Source of the DNA: Terriglobia bacterium
Lineage (GTDB): Bacteria; Acidobacteriota; Terriglobia; Bryobacterales; Bryobacteraceae
Length of the DNA stretch: 34,765 nucleotides
Assembly: GCA_021324185.1 (NCBI GenBank)
Contig: JAJPJN010000037.1
Span: forward strand, 1-34,765
Direction: 5' to 3'
Shown here: positions 25,683 to 33,495 of the stretch, in pieces
How the letters are laid out: each line of letters starts with the position of its first letter
Numbering within the stretch: the first letter of the stretch is position 1
Made by a program: the position numbers and the translations under genes
Notes under the pieces: model-generated
Told to the model about the DNA's origin: nothing
Database searches by the model: none
What the model saw: the letters and a program-made list of their open reading frames with translations, nothing else

Positions 25683-26564
25683 TCAGTGAGTCATCGCGTA
25701 CACCAGGTAATCGATTCCGATGCGGAATCCCAGCGCCGAATATTGCTCCGGATACTCCGGATTATCCGCGTGTTCCCACGAGTCGCCCAAATCCATGTTG
25801 TGACAGATCGCTACCATCACGCGCCCTTTATCGTCGTAAATGCCGCGCCAGCGCGCCTGGTATCCGTCTTTTTCGTAGGTTCGATGGCTGTAGACGAACT
25901 GCTCGCCGGGCACCTGGTAGCGGTCATCCAAATCGTAGACCGTGTGAAAAATCGCCTCATCATTCGGCAGGTCCACAATCGGCCGGTTTGGAAATACCTT
26001 CTTCATGCTGGCTTCGAACGTCTGCCACTCCACCGTGCCGTGAAAATCATCGCACATGAAGAAGCCGCCGCGCTCTAGAAAATCCCGCAGCTTCGCTGCC
26101 TCTAAATCCGTTAGATCCCAGTGACCCACTTCAACGGCATACAGCCACGGCCAGTTGTAAATGTCGTCGCCATCCTCGGCTGCCACCGGTTCCTCGACCG
26201 ATCGCGCCTGAATCCGCGTCAGCCTCCGCACAGCCGCCGACAAGTGCCGGTCTGACCGCGGATAATCAATGGTCCAGTTAATAAGCCGGTAACCGCTCCA
26301 GGTCGGCACCGCCCGGTACATAAAGCGCGCAAAAACCCACTCCCCCGGCACGCCCGCGTCCGCCGGAATAGGAAAATTGTTGTACTCCCAGGCCGGATAC
26401 TCGCGAAATTTTTGCGGCGCCTGTTCTTTGCGGGATGTGCGTCTGCCTACCATGCTGGCATCGTTCGGAAACTGCCGCCAATCCGGAATTGGCCCCGCCG
26501 CCCACAGTGCGCTCAGCAGCAGAAAAGCCGGCAACATTGCAACAAGCACGCCGCGCAAAAGCAT
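25683..26564 (-). CDS. DUF4159-family secreted protein
   Basis: A 293-residue protein with an N-terminal signal peptide (MLLRGVLVAMLPAFLLLSAL). The rest matches the DUF4159 pattern: WEYNNFPIPADAGVPGEWVF, YRLINWTIDYPRSDRHLSAA, LRDFLERGGFFMCDDFHG, PNDEAIFHTVYDLDDRYQVP and GRVMVAICHNMDLGDSWEHA. These proteins occur next to MoxR/vWA genes and have a GATase-like fold; function is unknown. Start ATG 26564 is chosen for the signal peptide; GTG 26591 adds nine residues and cannot be excluded because neither has a clear ribosome site. It is the first gene of the operon, so the promoter should lie in 26565-26719, where I see no strong hexamers. Confidence 0.88.
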   Translation of the reverse strand: MLLRGVLVAMLPAFLLLSALWAAGPIPDWRQFPNDASMVGRRTSRKEQAPQKFREYPAWEYNNFPIPADAGVPGEWVFARFMYRAVPTWSGYRLINWTIDYPRSDRHLSAAVRRLTRIQARSVEEPVAAEDGDDIYNWPWLYAVEVGHWDLTDLEAAKLRDFLERGGFFMCDDFHGTVEWQTFEASMKKVFPNRPIVDLPNDEAIFHTVYDLDDRYQVPGEQFVYSHRTYEKDGYQARWRGIYDDKGRVMVAICHNMDLGDSWEHADNPEYPEQYSALGFRIGIDYLVYAMTH

Positions 26565-26719
26565 GAGGTTGGCGTCAGAATAGCACGCCACTTCTTAGTA
26601 CAGACGGCTGCGTTGCGGGTCAGGTTGCGCGACGTCACATTTTCGCCGCGCTTGTCGCTGTCCCTCCGTGACAACACGCCCATATTCGTTTACGCTGAAA
26701 AAAGAAGGAACTGTCCCGT

Positions 26720-26980
26720 ATGGGCCTGACCACGATCACCCTGTCTGAGGAACAAGCCGAAGCCTTACGAGCAAAGGCTGCGGCCGAAGGACTTACCTTA
26801 GAGGACTGGCTCGCCAAGTTGGCCGAAGGGACGCCGGAGGAGAAACCGCTGCAAGCGGCAGCCAATATCGTGCTTCGGCGCATGCGAAACATACCGCTCG
26901 AAATTGCCGCCTCCATGCCTCGAGACGGCGCCAGCCAGCATGACCATTACATTTACGGCTGGCCCAAAACCGAGGAATGA
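26720..26980 (+). CDS. VapB-like antitoxin
   Basis: An 86-residue protein starting GLTTITLSEEQAEALRAKAA, a ribbon-helix-helix-like N-terminus (beta strand then two helices, AEGLTLEDWLAKLAEG) followed by an extended C-terminal tail ending IYGWPKTEE, the usual toxin-binding part. ATG 26720 has AAGGA 10 nt upstream. Its TGA overlaps the ATG of a PIN-domain toxin remnant by 4 nt (ATGA), the standard vapBC coupling. The antitoxin itself looks intact. Confidence 0.78.
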   Translation: MGLTTITLSEEQAEALRAKAAAEGLTLEDWLAKLAEGTPEEKPLQAAANIVLRRMRNIPLEIAASMPRDGASQHDHYIYGWPKTEE

Positions 26981-27110
26981 ACGCCCTTTTTGCCGATACG
27001 TTCTACTGGATTGCTCTTACCGATTCGAGCGATGATCACCACGCCCGCGCCCTCGCGATCACTTTTCGAAGCGGCGCGCCCCCGGCGATTCACCAATCAG
27101 CCCTAACCGC
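26977..27110 (+). pseudogene. truncated VapC (PIN-domain) toxin
   Basis: The frame opens MNALFADTFYWIALTDSSDD followed by HHARALAIT, the N-terminal strand and helix of a PIN domain with the first acidic residue at D7. Homology stops after about 30-40 residues; the frame then runs on as unrelated sequence (SGAPPAIHQSALTAHSSGN) and passes antisense into the PQQ dehydrogenase gene, whose stop is at 27111. A complete VapC is about 130-150 residues, with three more acidic residues that are absent here. A deletion has therefore removed most of the gene. The exact break point within 27065-27110 is uncertain. Confidence 0.8.
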
Positions 27111-28700
27111 TCACTCCTCCGGTAACCCCCACGCCAAAATCACATTCGATGTCGGCGTCAACAGGTACTGTTTTCCATCCAGTTCGTAAGTCGTCGGCGC
27201 GCCCAGCATTTTGCCGCCCAGATTCACATGCCACAGCGTCTCGCCCGTAGCCGGATCCAGCGCCAGCAAGTTATCCGAATTATCCGCCGTGAATAACAAC
27301 TTTCCCGCCGTCGTCAACATGCCCGCGCTCCCTTCGCCATCGCCGATCTCATGTTTCCAGCGGATGTCTCCCGTCTGATAATCAATCGCTTCCACCACCG
27401 AATTCGCCCACAAATTCCGGTCGCGCCCCGCCCAGCCCTCCGGCTTGCCTTCCGCCGTCATGTAAAAAATGCTCCACAGCCTCCGCGCGCTCACATAAAA
27501 AAGCTTCGTCTCCGGATCAAAGCTCGGCGCCATCCAGTTCGTTGCCCCATCCGACCCCGGCGAAACCAGCGTCCCATCCGGCGTTGGCTCTTTCTCCGGA
27601 TTCGGAACCGGCTCGCCCCGCGAATCGATCCCCTTGGCCCAGTCCGTATAAATGAAAGGCTTGGTCAGAATGTGCTCGCCTGTCGTCCGATCCAGCACAA
27701 AGAAATAGCCGTTGCGGCTCGCCTGCGCCAGCAGCTTGCGATGTACCCCCTGGTACTCATCATCGAAAATCACCGGCGTCTGCGTCGCATCCCAATCGTG
27801 TGTATCGTGCGGCGACACCTGAAAGTGCCAGTTCAACTTCCCCGTGTCCGGATTTAAAGACACAATCGAGCACGTGTACAAGTTCTCCCCCGGACGAATC
27901 TTCCCGTTCAGCACCGGATTCGGATTCCCGATTCCCCAGTACAACTGGTTCAAACCCGGATCGTAGGTCCCCGTCATCCACGTCATTCCGCCGCCATGCA
28001 AAATCGCATCGCCCGAACGCGGCCACGTCTCCGAGCCCGGCTCGCCCACCCCCGGCTCCGTGTTCCAGCGCCACTCCACCTTCCCGTCCTCCGGCCGCAC
28101 AGATTCCAGAAACCCCGGAATGTCCGTCACATCTCCCGAAACCCCAACAATCACGTGATCGCGAATAATCAGCGGCGCCATCGTGGAAAAATACCCGAGC
28201 TTCGGGTCCGCCAGCTCAATATTCCAGCGAACCTTCCCGTCCTTCGCATTCAGGCAGATCAAATGACAGTCCGGCGTCTCAAAATAAAGCCAGTCGTGAT
28301 ACATGCCCACGCCGCGATTCCCGATATGGTCCCCCTGCGATTCGCGATAGTAATGCCAGATGATCTCTCCCGTCCTCGCATCCGCCGCCCACACGTTATC
28401 CGGCGTCGTGAAGTACAGCCGGCCATCTACCATCAGCGGCGCCGATTTAATCCCAACCGATTGCGCCTGCAGAATCCACCTCAGCGTCAACTTGCGGACA
28501 TTGGTCTGATTGATCTGCGCGAGCGAGCTGTACCGCTTCCCCGAGTAATCGCCGTTATACGTCGGCCAGTCTTTTCCCAGCGGCTTCAGCAACACTTGCG
28601 GATCCAACCCTCCATCCGCCGCCAGACAAAGAATGGCTGCAAACAGCATCAAAACAGAACCACAAACGCAAGCGCGCGGGTACTTGATCATTCTCCGCAT
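27111..28700 (-). CDS. PQQ-dependent dehydrogenase (quinoprotein)
   Basis: A 529-residue periplasmic eight-bladed propeller enzyme that oxidises an alcohol, aldose or similar substrate with pyrroloquinoline quinone. A signal peptide (ACVCGSVLMLFAAILCLAAD) is followed by DWPTYNGDYSGKRYSSLAQI, TPDNVWAADARTGEIIWHYY, and repeated tryptophan-docking motifs (NAKDGKVRWNIE, NPDTGKLNWHFQ, DYQTGDIRWKHE, DPATGETLWHVN). HDTHDWDATQTPVIFDD is the active-site region. The adjacent Cys-Cys pair of methanol dehydrogenases is absent. The start lies 3 nt after the cytochrome c stop, so the dihaem protein is its likely electron acceptor. Substrate cannot be told from sequence. Confidence 0.9.
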   Translation of the reverse strand: MRRMIKYPRACVCGSVLMLFAAILCLAADGGLDPQVLLKPLGKDWPTYNGDYSGKRYSSLAQINQTNVRKLTLRWILQAQSVGIKSAPLMVDGRLYFTTPDNVWAADARTGEIIWHYYRESQGDHIGNRGVGMYHDWLYFETPDCHLICLNAKDGKVRWNIELADPKLGYFSTMAPLIIRDHVIVGVSGDVTDIPGFLESVRPEDGKVEWRWNTEPGVGEPGSETWPRSGDAILHGGGMTWMTGTYDPGLNQLYWGIGNPNPVLNGKIRPGENLYTCSIVSLNPDTGKLNWHFQVSPHDTHDWDATQTPVIFDDEYQGVHRKLLAQASRNGYFFVLDRTTGEHILTKPFIYTDWAKGIDSRGEPVPNPEKEPTPDGTLVSPGSDGATNWMAPSFDPETKLFYVSARRLWSIFYMTAEGKPEGWAGRDRNLWANSVVEAIDYQTGDIRWKHEIGDGEGSAGMLTTAGKLLFTADNSDNLLALDPATGETLWHVNLGGKMLGAPTTYELDGKQYLLTPTSNVILAWGLPEE

Positions 28701-28703
28701 CCC

Positions 28704-29486
28704 CTATTTCAAACTCTCCAGATATGCAAACAGATTATGAATATCCGCATCCGTGTACTTCCTCATCAGTTCACGATGCGCCTCTAACGGATCTTTCTCG
28801 CTGATCTTTACTTCATCTGCGCGAAATGACCGGTACCAGCCGTCATCGCACATCAGCCCGATATTGAACTCATCCTGATGAACCACTTTGCCGCGATATT
28901 CCGTTCCATCCTTCAACGTCACCGTCGCGGTCTTGCTCACATCGTTGCCTGACGGGTAAACCATGTGCTGCTGCAACTCAATCGGCGAATATTTTTTCGC
29001 AATGTGCGCCAGATCTCCGGTCACCGAATGGCACCCCGAGCATCCCCCCGCTCCGTCGAAATACGCTTTTCCCGCCTGCGCATTCCCCGTCAGCAATCGG
29101 GCCAGCGGATAATCTCTCGCCACGCGATTACTATGCAGCGCCAGATTCGCCTGATGATGTAGAAACGCCACAATCGCCGCGATTTGATCGTCCTTCATCG
29201 TCGTGAAGCTGGGCATTCCCTTATCCGGTCTCCCGTTGCGGATCGTCGGCCCCAATAGATTGCCCCCATCGTCACGCAGCACCACCGGCGACCGCAACAG
29301 GTCTGGCGCTCTCGCCCCCGTGGCATCGTCTCCATGGCAAAATCCGCAGCTCGATTTGAACAGCGCCTGTCCGCGCTCCACAGCCGCCGGATCTTCCGTC
29401 GGTTGTTGCCGTGGCAGCGGCGTCGCTTGATGCCCTTGTCCCGCCGCCCAAACGGCCATTACAAGCAGCCCGAAAATCAGTCGCAT
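28704..29486 (-). CDS. dihaem cytochrome c with inserted beta domain
   Basis: A 260-residue exported protein with a signal peptide (MRLIFGLLVMAVWAAGQG) and two haem c sites: CGFCH (47-51) with Met91 in DKGMPSF as the likely axial ligand, and CSGCH (149-153) followed by HMVYPSG. Between the second haem and the C-terminal helix (DADIHNLFAYLESLK) lies a small beta domain, TVTLKDGTEYRGKVVHQDEF with DGWYRSFRADEVKI. It sits 2 nt after the isomerase stop and 3 nt before the PQQ dehydrogenase start, so it is probably its electron carrier in the periplasm. Confidence 0.92.
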   Translation of the reverse strand: MRLIFGLLVMAVWAAGQGHQATPLPRQQPTEDPAAVERGQALFKSSCGFCHGDDATGARAPDLLRSPVVLRDDGGNLLGPTIRNGRPDKGMPSFTTMKDDQIAAIVAFLHHQANLALHSNRVARDYPLARLLTGNAQAGKAYFDGAGGCSGCHSVTGDLAHIAKKYSPIELQQHMVYPSGNDVSKTATVTLKDGTEYRGKVVHQDEFNIGLMCDDGWYRSFRADEVKISEKDPLEAHRELMRKYTDADIHNLFAYLESLK

Positions 29487-29488
29487 AA

Positions 29489-30319
29489 CTAAACCGTACA
29501 GATCTCAATCGCCTGCTTCAGCGATTCAATCGGGTCCCGCACTGGCGTGTACTCATGCGCGATCACGCCGTTGAACCCCAAGTCCGCAATCGCCTGCGCG
29601 ATGAAGTGATAATTCAACTCCTGCGTCCCGTCGATCTCATGCCGCCCCGGATTTCCGCCGGTATGAAAATGCGCAATGTACTGAAAATTGTCTCGAATCG
29701 TCCGCACCACGTCACCTTCCATAATCTGCATATGGTAGATGTCGTACAGCAATTTCACGCGCGGCGAATTCACGCGCTTCATCACCCCCACTCCCCACGC
29801 CGTGTGGTCGCACATGTAATCCGGATGATTCACTTTGCTGTTTAACAGCTCCATGCAGATCGTGACGCCTTTATCTTCCGCATAACCCTTCACCGAGTTC
29901 AGAAACAAAACGCAGTTGTCGGCGCCCTCCTCATCGGACATCCCGTTCCGGTTGCCGGAAAAGGTGATGACATTCGGACAACCCCCGCCCGCCGCCAAAT
30001 CGATCGCCTGCTTGATCGTGCCGCGAATCCGCTCGTGATTCTCTTTCCGGTTCAACGCGTCCTTAATCGTCCCACCCCACGGATTCGGAATCATCGTGGG
30101 CGCCAGCCCGTATTTCTTCACCGTGGGAAAATCCTGCGGCTGGATCAGATCGAATCCGTAGATCCCGAGATCAGCCGCTTCCCGGCACATATCGTCCAGG
30201 CTCATCTTCCGGCCGTTGAAAACACCCTTCGTGACTGATTGCTTCAGCCGCCCCTTCGCCGCTGCGCGAAGTGGCAGAAACGCCGCACTCAGTACAGGGA
30301 CAAACAATCTTCTCGTCAC
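29489..30319 (-). CDS. hydroxypyruvate isomerase-like TIM-barrel protein, exported
   Basis: A 276-residue AP-endonuclease-2/xylose-isomerase-like TIM barrel close to hydroxypyruvate isomerase (Hyi): LGIYGFDLIQPQDFPTVKK, NVITFSGNRNGMSDEEGADN, CMELLNSKVNHPDYMCDHTA, VKLLYDIYHMQIMEGDVVRT, YIAHFHTGGNPGRHEIDGTQ and GVIAHEYTP. E, D, H and E of the metal site are in place. The N-terminus TRRLFVPVLSAAFLPLRAAA is a twin-arginine-type signal, unlike the cytoplasmic E. coli enzyme. Start is GTG 30319 with no clear ribosome site. First gene of the unit with cytochrome c and PQQ dehydrogenase. Confidence 0.82.
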   Translation of the reverse strand: MTRRLFVPVLSAAFLPLRAAAKGRLKQSVTKGVFNGRKMSLDDMCREAADLGIYGFDLIQPQDFPTVKKYGLAPTMIPNPWGGTIKDALNRKENHERIRGTIKQAIDLAAGGGCPNVITFSGNRNGMSDEEGADNCVLFLNSVKGYAEDKGVTICMELLNSKVNHPDYMCDHTAWGVGVMKRVNSPRVKLLYDIYHMQIMEGDVVRTIRDNFQYIAHFHTGGNPGRHEIDGTQELNYHFIAQAIADLGFNGVIAHEYTPVRDPIESLKQAIEICTV

Positions 30320-30335
30320 GTAGTGATTCTATCCG

Positions 30336-30348
30336 GCGCCTTCGGCGC
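30336..30348 (-). other. short GC hairpin upstream of the isomerase gene
   Basis: GCGCC-TTC-GGCGC, a 5-bp stem with a 3-nt loop, lies in the 143-bp gap between the TonB receptor stop and the isomerase GTG. On the minus strand a -10-like TAGAAT follows just before the GTG. No U-run is present. The rest of the gap holds nothing recognisable. Confidence 0.25.
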
Positions 30349-30462
30349 TGCACTAAAGAATCAGCGGACGAGAAACCGTGAAATACCGCTCGCGCGATCT
30401 TTGCCGAATTGCCAGGCGGCGCCTTCTGGCTTCCTTGGCTGCTGGCTTCTCCCTTCTCCTCC

Positions 30463-33444
30463 TCAAAAATCAATCCGCATCGCCGCCTGTAGCTGCCGCG
30501 CAGCTCCAGCTCCCGTAATCCGTCCGAACGCCGAGTTCGAAATGTTCGATATCGGGTTTCCAAACTGCGGATGATTCAGCGCGTTAAATGCTTCGCCCCG
30601 CACCGACAGTCGCGCCCGCTCCGTTAACGGAAAGCTCTTTTCGAGCGCCGCATCCATATTCCATCCCGCCGGCCCGAAGAAATTCGCGCGTCCCAAATCC
30701 CCCCACTTGCCCTTCGCAGGCACGGCAAACGCAGCGCGGTTCAGCCAGGCCGCAATCGATTGCCCGCCGCTCGGAATCAGCGCCACGCCAGGAATGTAGT
30801 CAGGACGTTGCGCAACATTGTTGCCGTCCGGCAAATTGGCCGCCGGCCGCGTCACCGTCACGCTGAACGGCGGCCCGCTATGCGCGCTCACCAGCCCGCT
30901 CAAACGCCAGCCCCCGAAGATCGCATTGATCCAGCCCGGCGCCGACGCCCCAAATCGCTTGCCCCGGCCGTACGGCAACTCGTACACCGAATCAATCACC
31001 AGATGATGCCGCAAATCGTCGGGACTATTCCCGTAATTGCACTGCACGCAGCTCACAATCTCCGGAAACGCCGACTCCCCGCCGCCCACTCCTCCTTCAT
31101 TGAGTGAATGCGACCACGCGTATTGCAGATTCCACAACCAGCCGTTGAAAAACCGCCGCTGCAGCGATACCTGCATCGCGTTGTAGTTGCTCGTTCCCTC
31201 GTTGTACTTGATATCGATCTGCCCGTAATTCGGCAGCGGCCTCGTCCTCGTCAGCGGATCGAGCACGTTCTCATAGCTGTGCAAATAGAGCTGCCTTCCT
31301 TCGCTGCCGAAATAGCCCAACTGCAAAACGAATTGAGCCGGCAACTGCTGTTGAACCGAGAAGCCATACGCTATCTCGTATCCGTCTTCGCGATCACGCT
31401 GCAATGCCCGCGGCGTAATGCTTGTCACCGACGCCAGCGGGAAAAAGTTCGATACCGGAAATGACAGATTCGGAATCTGCGCGGAATTCAGCGAAAAGCG
31501 CGTCTCTAGATCCTCCAGCGGCGCATTCAAATCGTCATTCTGCCCGTCACCGTGATAAACGCCAAAGCCGGTCCTGAAAACCGTCTTGCTCTTAAATCTA
31601 GCTGGCGCCCACGCCAGGCCGATTCGCGGGTCCAGATTAGCCGGAGCCGGCGAATAGAACGGCGTCCCCGGAGGACAAAAGCCATGGCACCCGTAAAGAT
31701 CGAAAACCATCCCGCGCCCGTGCGCTTCCGTCGGTACAGAATAATATTCATGCCGGAGTCCCGCATTCAAAATCAACGTGGGGCTGAGCCGGATTTCGTC
31801 CTGTATGTACAGGAAGACATACCAGCGCCGGAAGCCCACGAATGGCTCCGCGCTGTTAAACGAAAAGCTGTCCACCTGATTCGTTAGAAAACCCTGCGTG
31901 GTTGCAAACGAGACCACATCCTGCTCATGTACGCCCTGATTTAGCCGTATCCGGCGCAGCTCGCCGCCTATCTTGATCGTGTGCCGCCCCTTTACCATCG
32001 AGAGCGTATCGATCCCCGCAAAAGTCGTCCCAATCTCGCGGTCCCCCGGCGATCTCTGTGGCAGCGCCGCAAACGACGGCGAGTCTATCTCGTACTGCGC
32101 CGGCGAAACCACCGGGTCGTTGAAATCGCTCCGGTTCAGGCCAAACTTCGCCTCATTCACAATCGAGGGCGAAAAACTGTGCTGAAGCTGTAAAGCAAAA
32201 TTGATCTGGCGCTCCAGTGTCTGTTCATCGAACAGAAGATTGTCCTGCGAATGCTCCGGCGAATCGTCGAAATCGAAATGGGCGTACATCGACGTGCGGT
32301 CGTTGAAATAATGATCGACGCGGCCCATATACGAGTTCTCCTGATACCTCGTTCGCGGCGAACTCGTCAACTGATCCACATATGGGTCCGAAGTGGGACT
32401 CGTACCGCGCGGAAAATCCTGCGCGAACGGGCTCAGCACCGGAGCCGTTTGAGCAATTTGCGTCCGGAATAGCTGGCTCGGCACAAAAGCAATGCTGGTG
32501 TTGCTTTGCGCCTGCCGCAGGCCTTCATAACTGAAGAAGAAAAACGTCCGGTCCCTGCGAATCGGGCCGCCCAGGTTGCCTCCAAACTGATTCCGATGCA
32601 GCGGCGGCAGAACAGAGGGATCAAACGGCCCGCGCGCATCCACCGTGCTGTTGCGCAGATACTCAAACAGTGCTCCATGAAACTGGTTCGTTCCCGATTT
32701 CGTCACGATGTTGATCTGTCCACCCGCCGCAGCCCCTCCCGAATCCGCCGTAAACAGCGTGCTCTGGACGTGAAATTCTGCAATCGCTTCCGTTGAAATC
32801 GTCAGATTCTGATTCGCCTTCTGCGGGTGCTCTTGAATGCCCGTAATGTCCACGCCGTCCAGCGTCAGATTGTTATCGTCCGGCGCGCGGCCCGCAAAAC
32901 GCGCGCTCCGGGTATCGGTGCCGGTCGCCATTGGCGCCAGTTGCACCAGGCCGCTCCAGCTCCGCCCGTTGAGCGGAATTTCCCGGATCTCCTGGCTTTG
33001 CACCACCGTCGCCGCTTCCGGTGACGTCCGGTCGAGCGGCGTCGCCTCAGCCGTCACCGTCACGCGCTGGCTGGGTAAGCTGGCGATCTCGAGATGCGCA
33101 TCAATCGTCCGCGTCTCACCGGCAAAAAGCTGCACATTCTCCATCTGCAGTGTCTTGAAACCGGGCTTCGCAATGCTCACCGTGTAGTGCCCAATCGGCA
33201 GATCGGGAATCTCATACTGCCCGTTGCTCCCCGTCGTCACCGTGTGTGGCTCGTTCGTCTCTATGGATGTGGCCGTCACAATCGCGCCGCTGACCATCGC
33301 CCCGGAAGGGTCCATCACGGTTCCGGCAATGCGCGACCGGTCAACTTGTGCGCAAAGCGGGCCGGCAAGCCAAAGCGCGCACAGCGCCCAAATCGATAAC
33401 GCCGCAAGATGATTTCGCTGCTGGAACAACTGGAATGACGTCAT
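30463..33444 (-). CDS. Oar-like TonB-dependent receptor
   Basis: A 993-residue outer-membrane receptor. A signal peptide (AALSIWALCALWLAGPLCAQ) is followed by a carboxypeptidase-regulatory-like domain (about 37-118; GTVMDPSGAMVSGAIVTATS, GQYEIPDLPIGHYTVSIAKP), a plug (EIREIPLNGRSWSGLVQLAP ... NLTLDGVDITGIQEHPQK ... INIVTKSGTNQFHGALFEYL) and a long beta-barrel with paired aromatic strands, ending QAAMRIDF with the terminal Phe needed for barrel assembly. Proteins of this type import large or complexed substrates through TonB and are abundant in acidobacteria. ATG 33444 lies 51 bp from the divergent FadR-type regulator. Ligand unknown. Confidence 0.94.
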   Translation of the reverse strand: MTSFQLFQQRNHLAALSIWALCALWLAGPLCAQVDRSRIAGTVMDPSGAMVSGAIVTATSIETNEPHTVTTGSNGQYEIPDLPIGHYTVSIAKPGFKTLQMENVQLFAGETRTIDAHLEIASLPSQRVTVTAEATPLDRTSPEAATVVQSQEIREIPLNGRSWSGLVQLAPMATGTDTRSARFAGRAPDDNNLTLDGVDITGIQEHPQKANQNLTISTEAIAEFHVQSTLFTADSGGAAAGGQINIVTKSGTNQFHGALFEYLRNSTVDARGPFDPSVLPPLHRNQFGGNLGGPIRRDRTFFFFSYEGLRQAQSNTSIAFVPSQLFRTQIAQTAPVLSPFAQDFPRGTSPTSDPYVDQLTSSPRTRYQENSYMGRVDHYFNDRTSMYAHFDFDDSPEHSQDNLLFDEQTLERQINFALQLQHSFSPSIVNEAKFGLNRSDFNDPVVSPAQYEIDSPSFAALPQRSPGDREIGTTFAGIDTLSMVKGRHTIKIGGELRRIRLNQGVHEQDVVSFATTQGFLTNQVDSFSFNSAEPFVGFRRWYVFLYIQDEIRLSPTLILNAGLRHEYYSVPTEAHGRGMVFDLYGCHGFCPPGTPFYSPAPANLDPRIGLAWAPARFKSKTVFRTGFGVYHGDGQNDDLNAPLEDLETRFSLNSAQIPNLSFPVSNFFPLASVTSITPRALQRDREDGYEIAYGFSVQQQLPAQFVLQLGYFGSEGRQLYLHSYENVLDPLTRTRPLPNYGQIDIKYNEGTSNYNAMQVSLQRRFFNGWLWNLQYAWSHSLNEGGVGGGESAFPEIVSCVQCNYGNSPDDLRHHLVIDSVYELPYGRGKRFGASAPGWINAIFGGWRLSGLVSAHSGPPFSVTVTRPAANLPDGNNVAQRPDYIPGVALIPSGGQSIAAWLNRAAFAVPAKGKWGDLGRANFFGPAGWNMDAALEKSFPLTERARLSVRGEAFNALNHPQFGNPISNISNSAFGRITGAGAARQLQAAMRIDF
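33435..33444. promoter_or_regulatory. 10-bp palindrome at the TonB receptor start codon
   Basis: ATGACGTCAT is a perfect palindrome that includes the ATG start (complement of 33442-33444) and its first codons. No Shine-Dalgarno sequence precedes this ATG. It may be chance or a site for a dimeric regulator. Confidence 0.2.
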
Positions 33445-33454
33445 ATGTCTTGAA

Positions 33455-33486
33455 ATCGTATCACGGCCAAACTCAAGTGGTATGAT
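33455..33486. promoter_or_regulatory. imperfect inverted repeat, candidate FadR-type operator
   Basis: The left arm ATCGTATCAC (33455-33464) and the right arm GTGGTATGAT (33477-33486; reverse complement ATCATACCAC) match at 8 of 10 positions across a 12-bp spacer, with half-site centres 22 bp apart, about two helical turns. It fills most of the 51-bp gap between the divergent TonB receptor and the FadR-type regulator, a usual place for autoregulation and control of the neighbour. Binding is inferred. Confidence 0.4.
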
Positions 33487-33495
33487 GTCTCGGTC

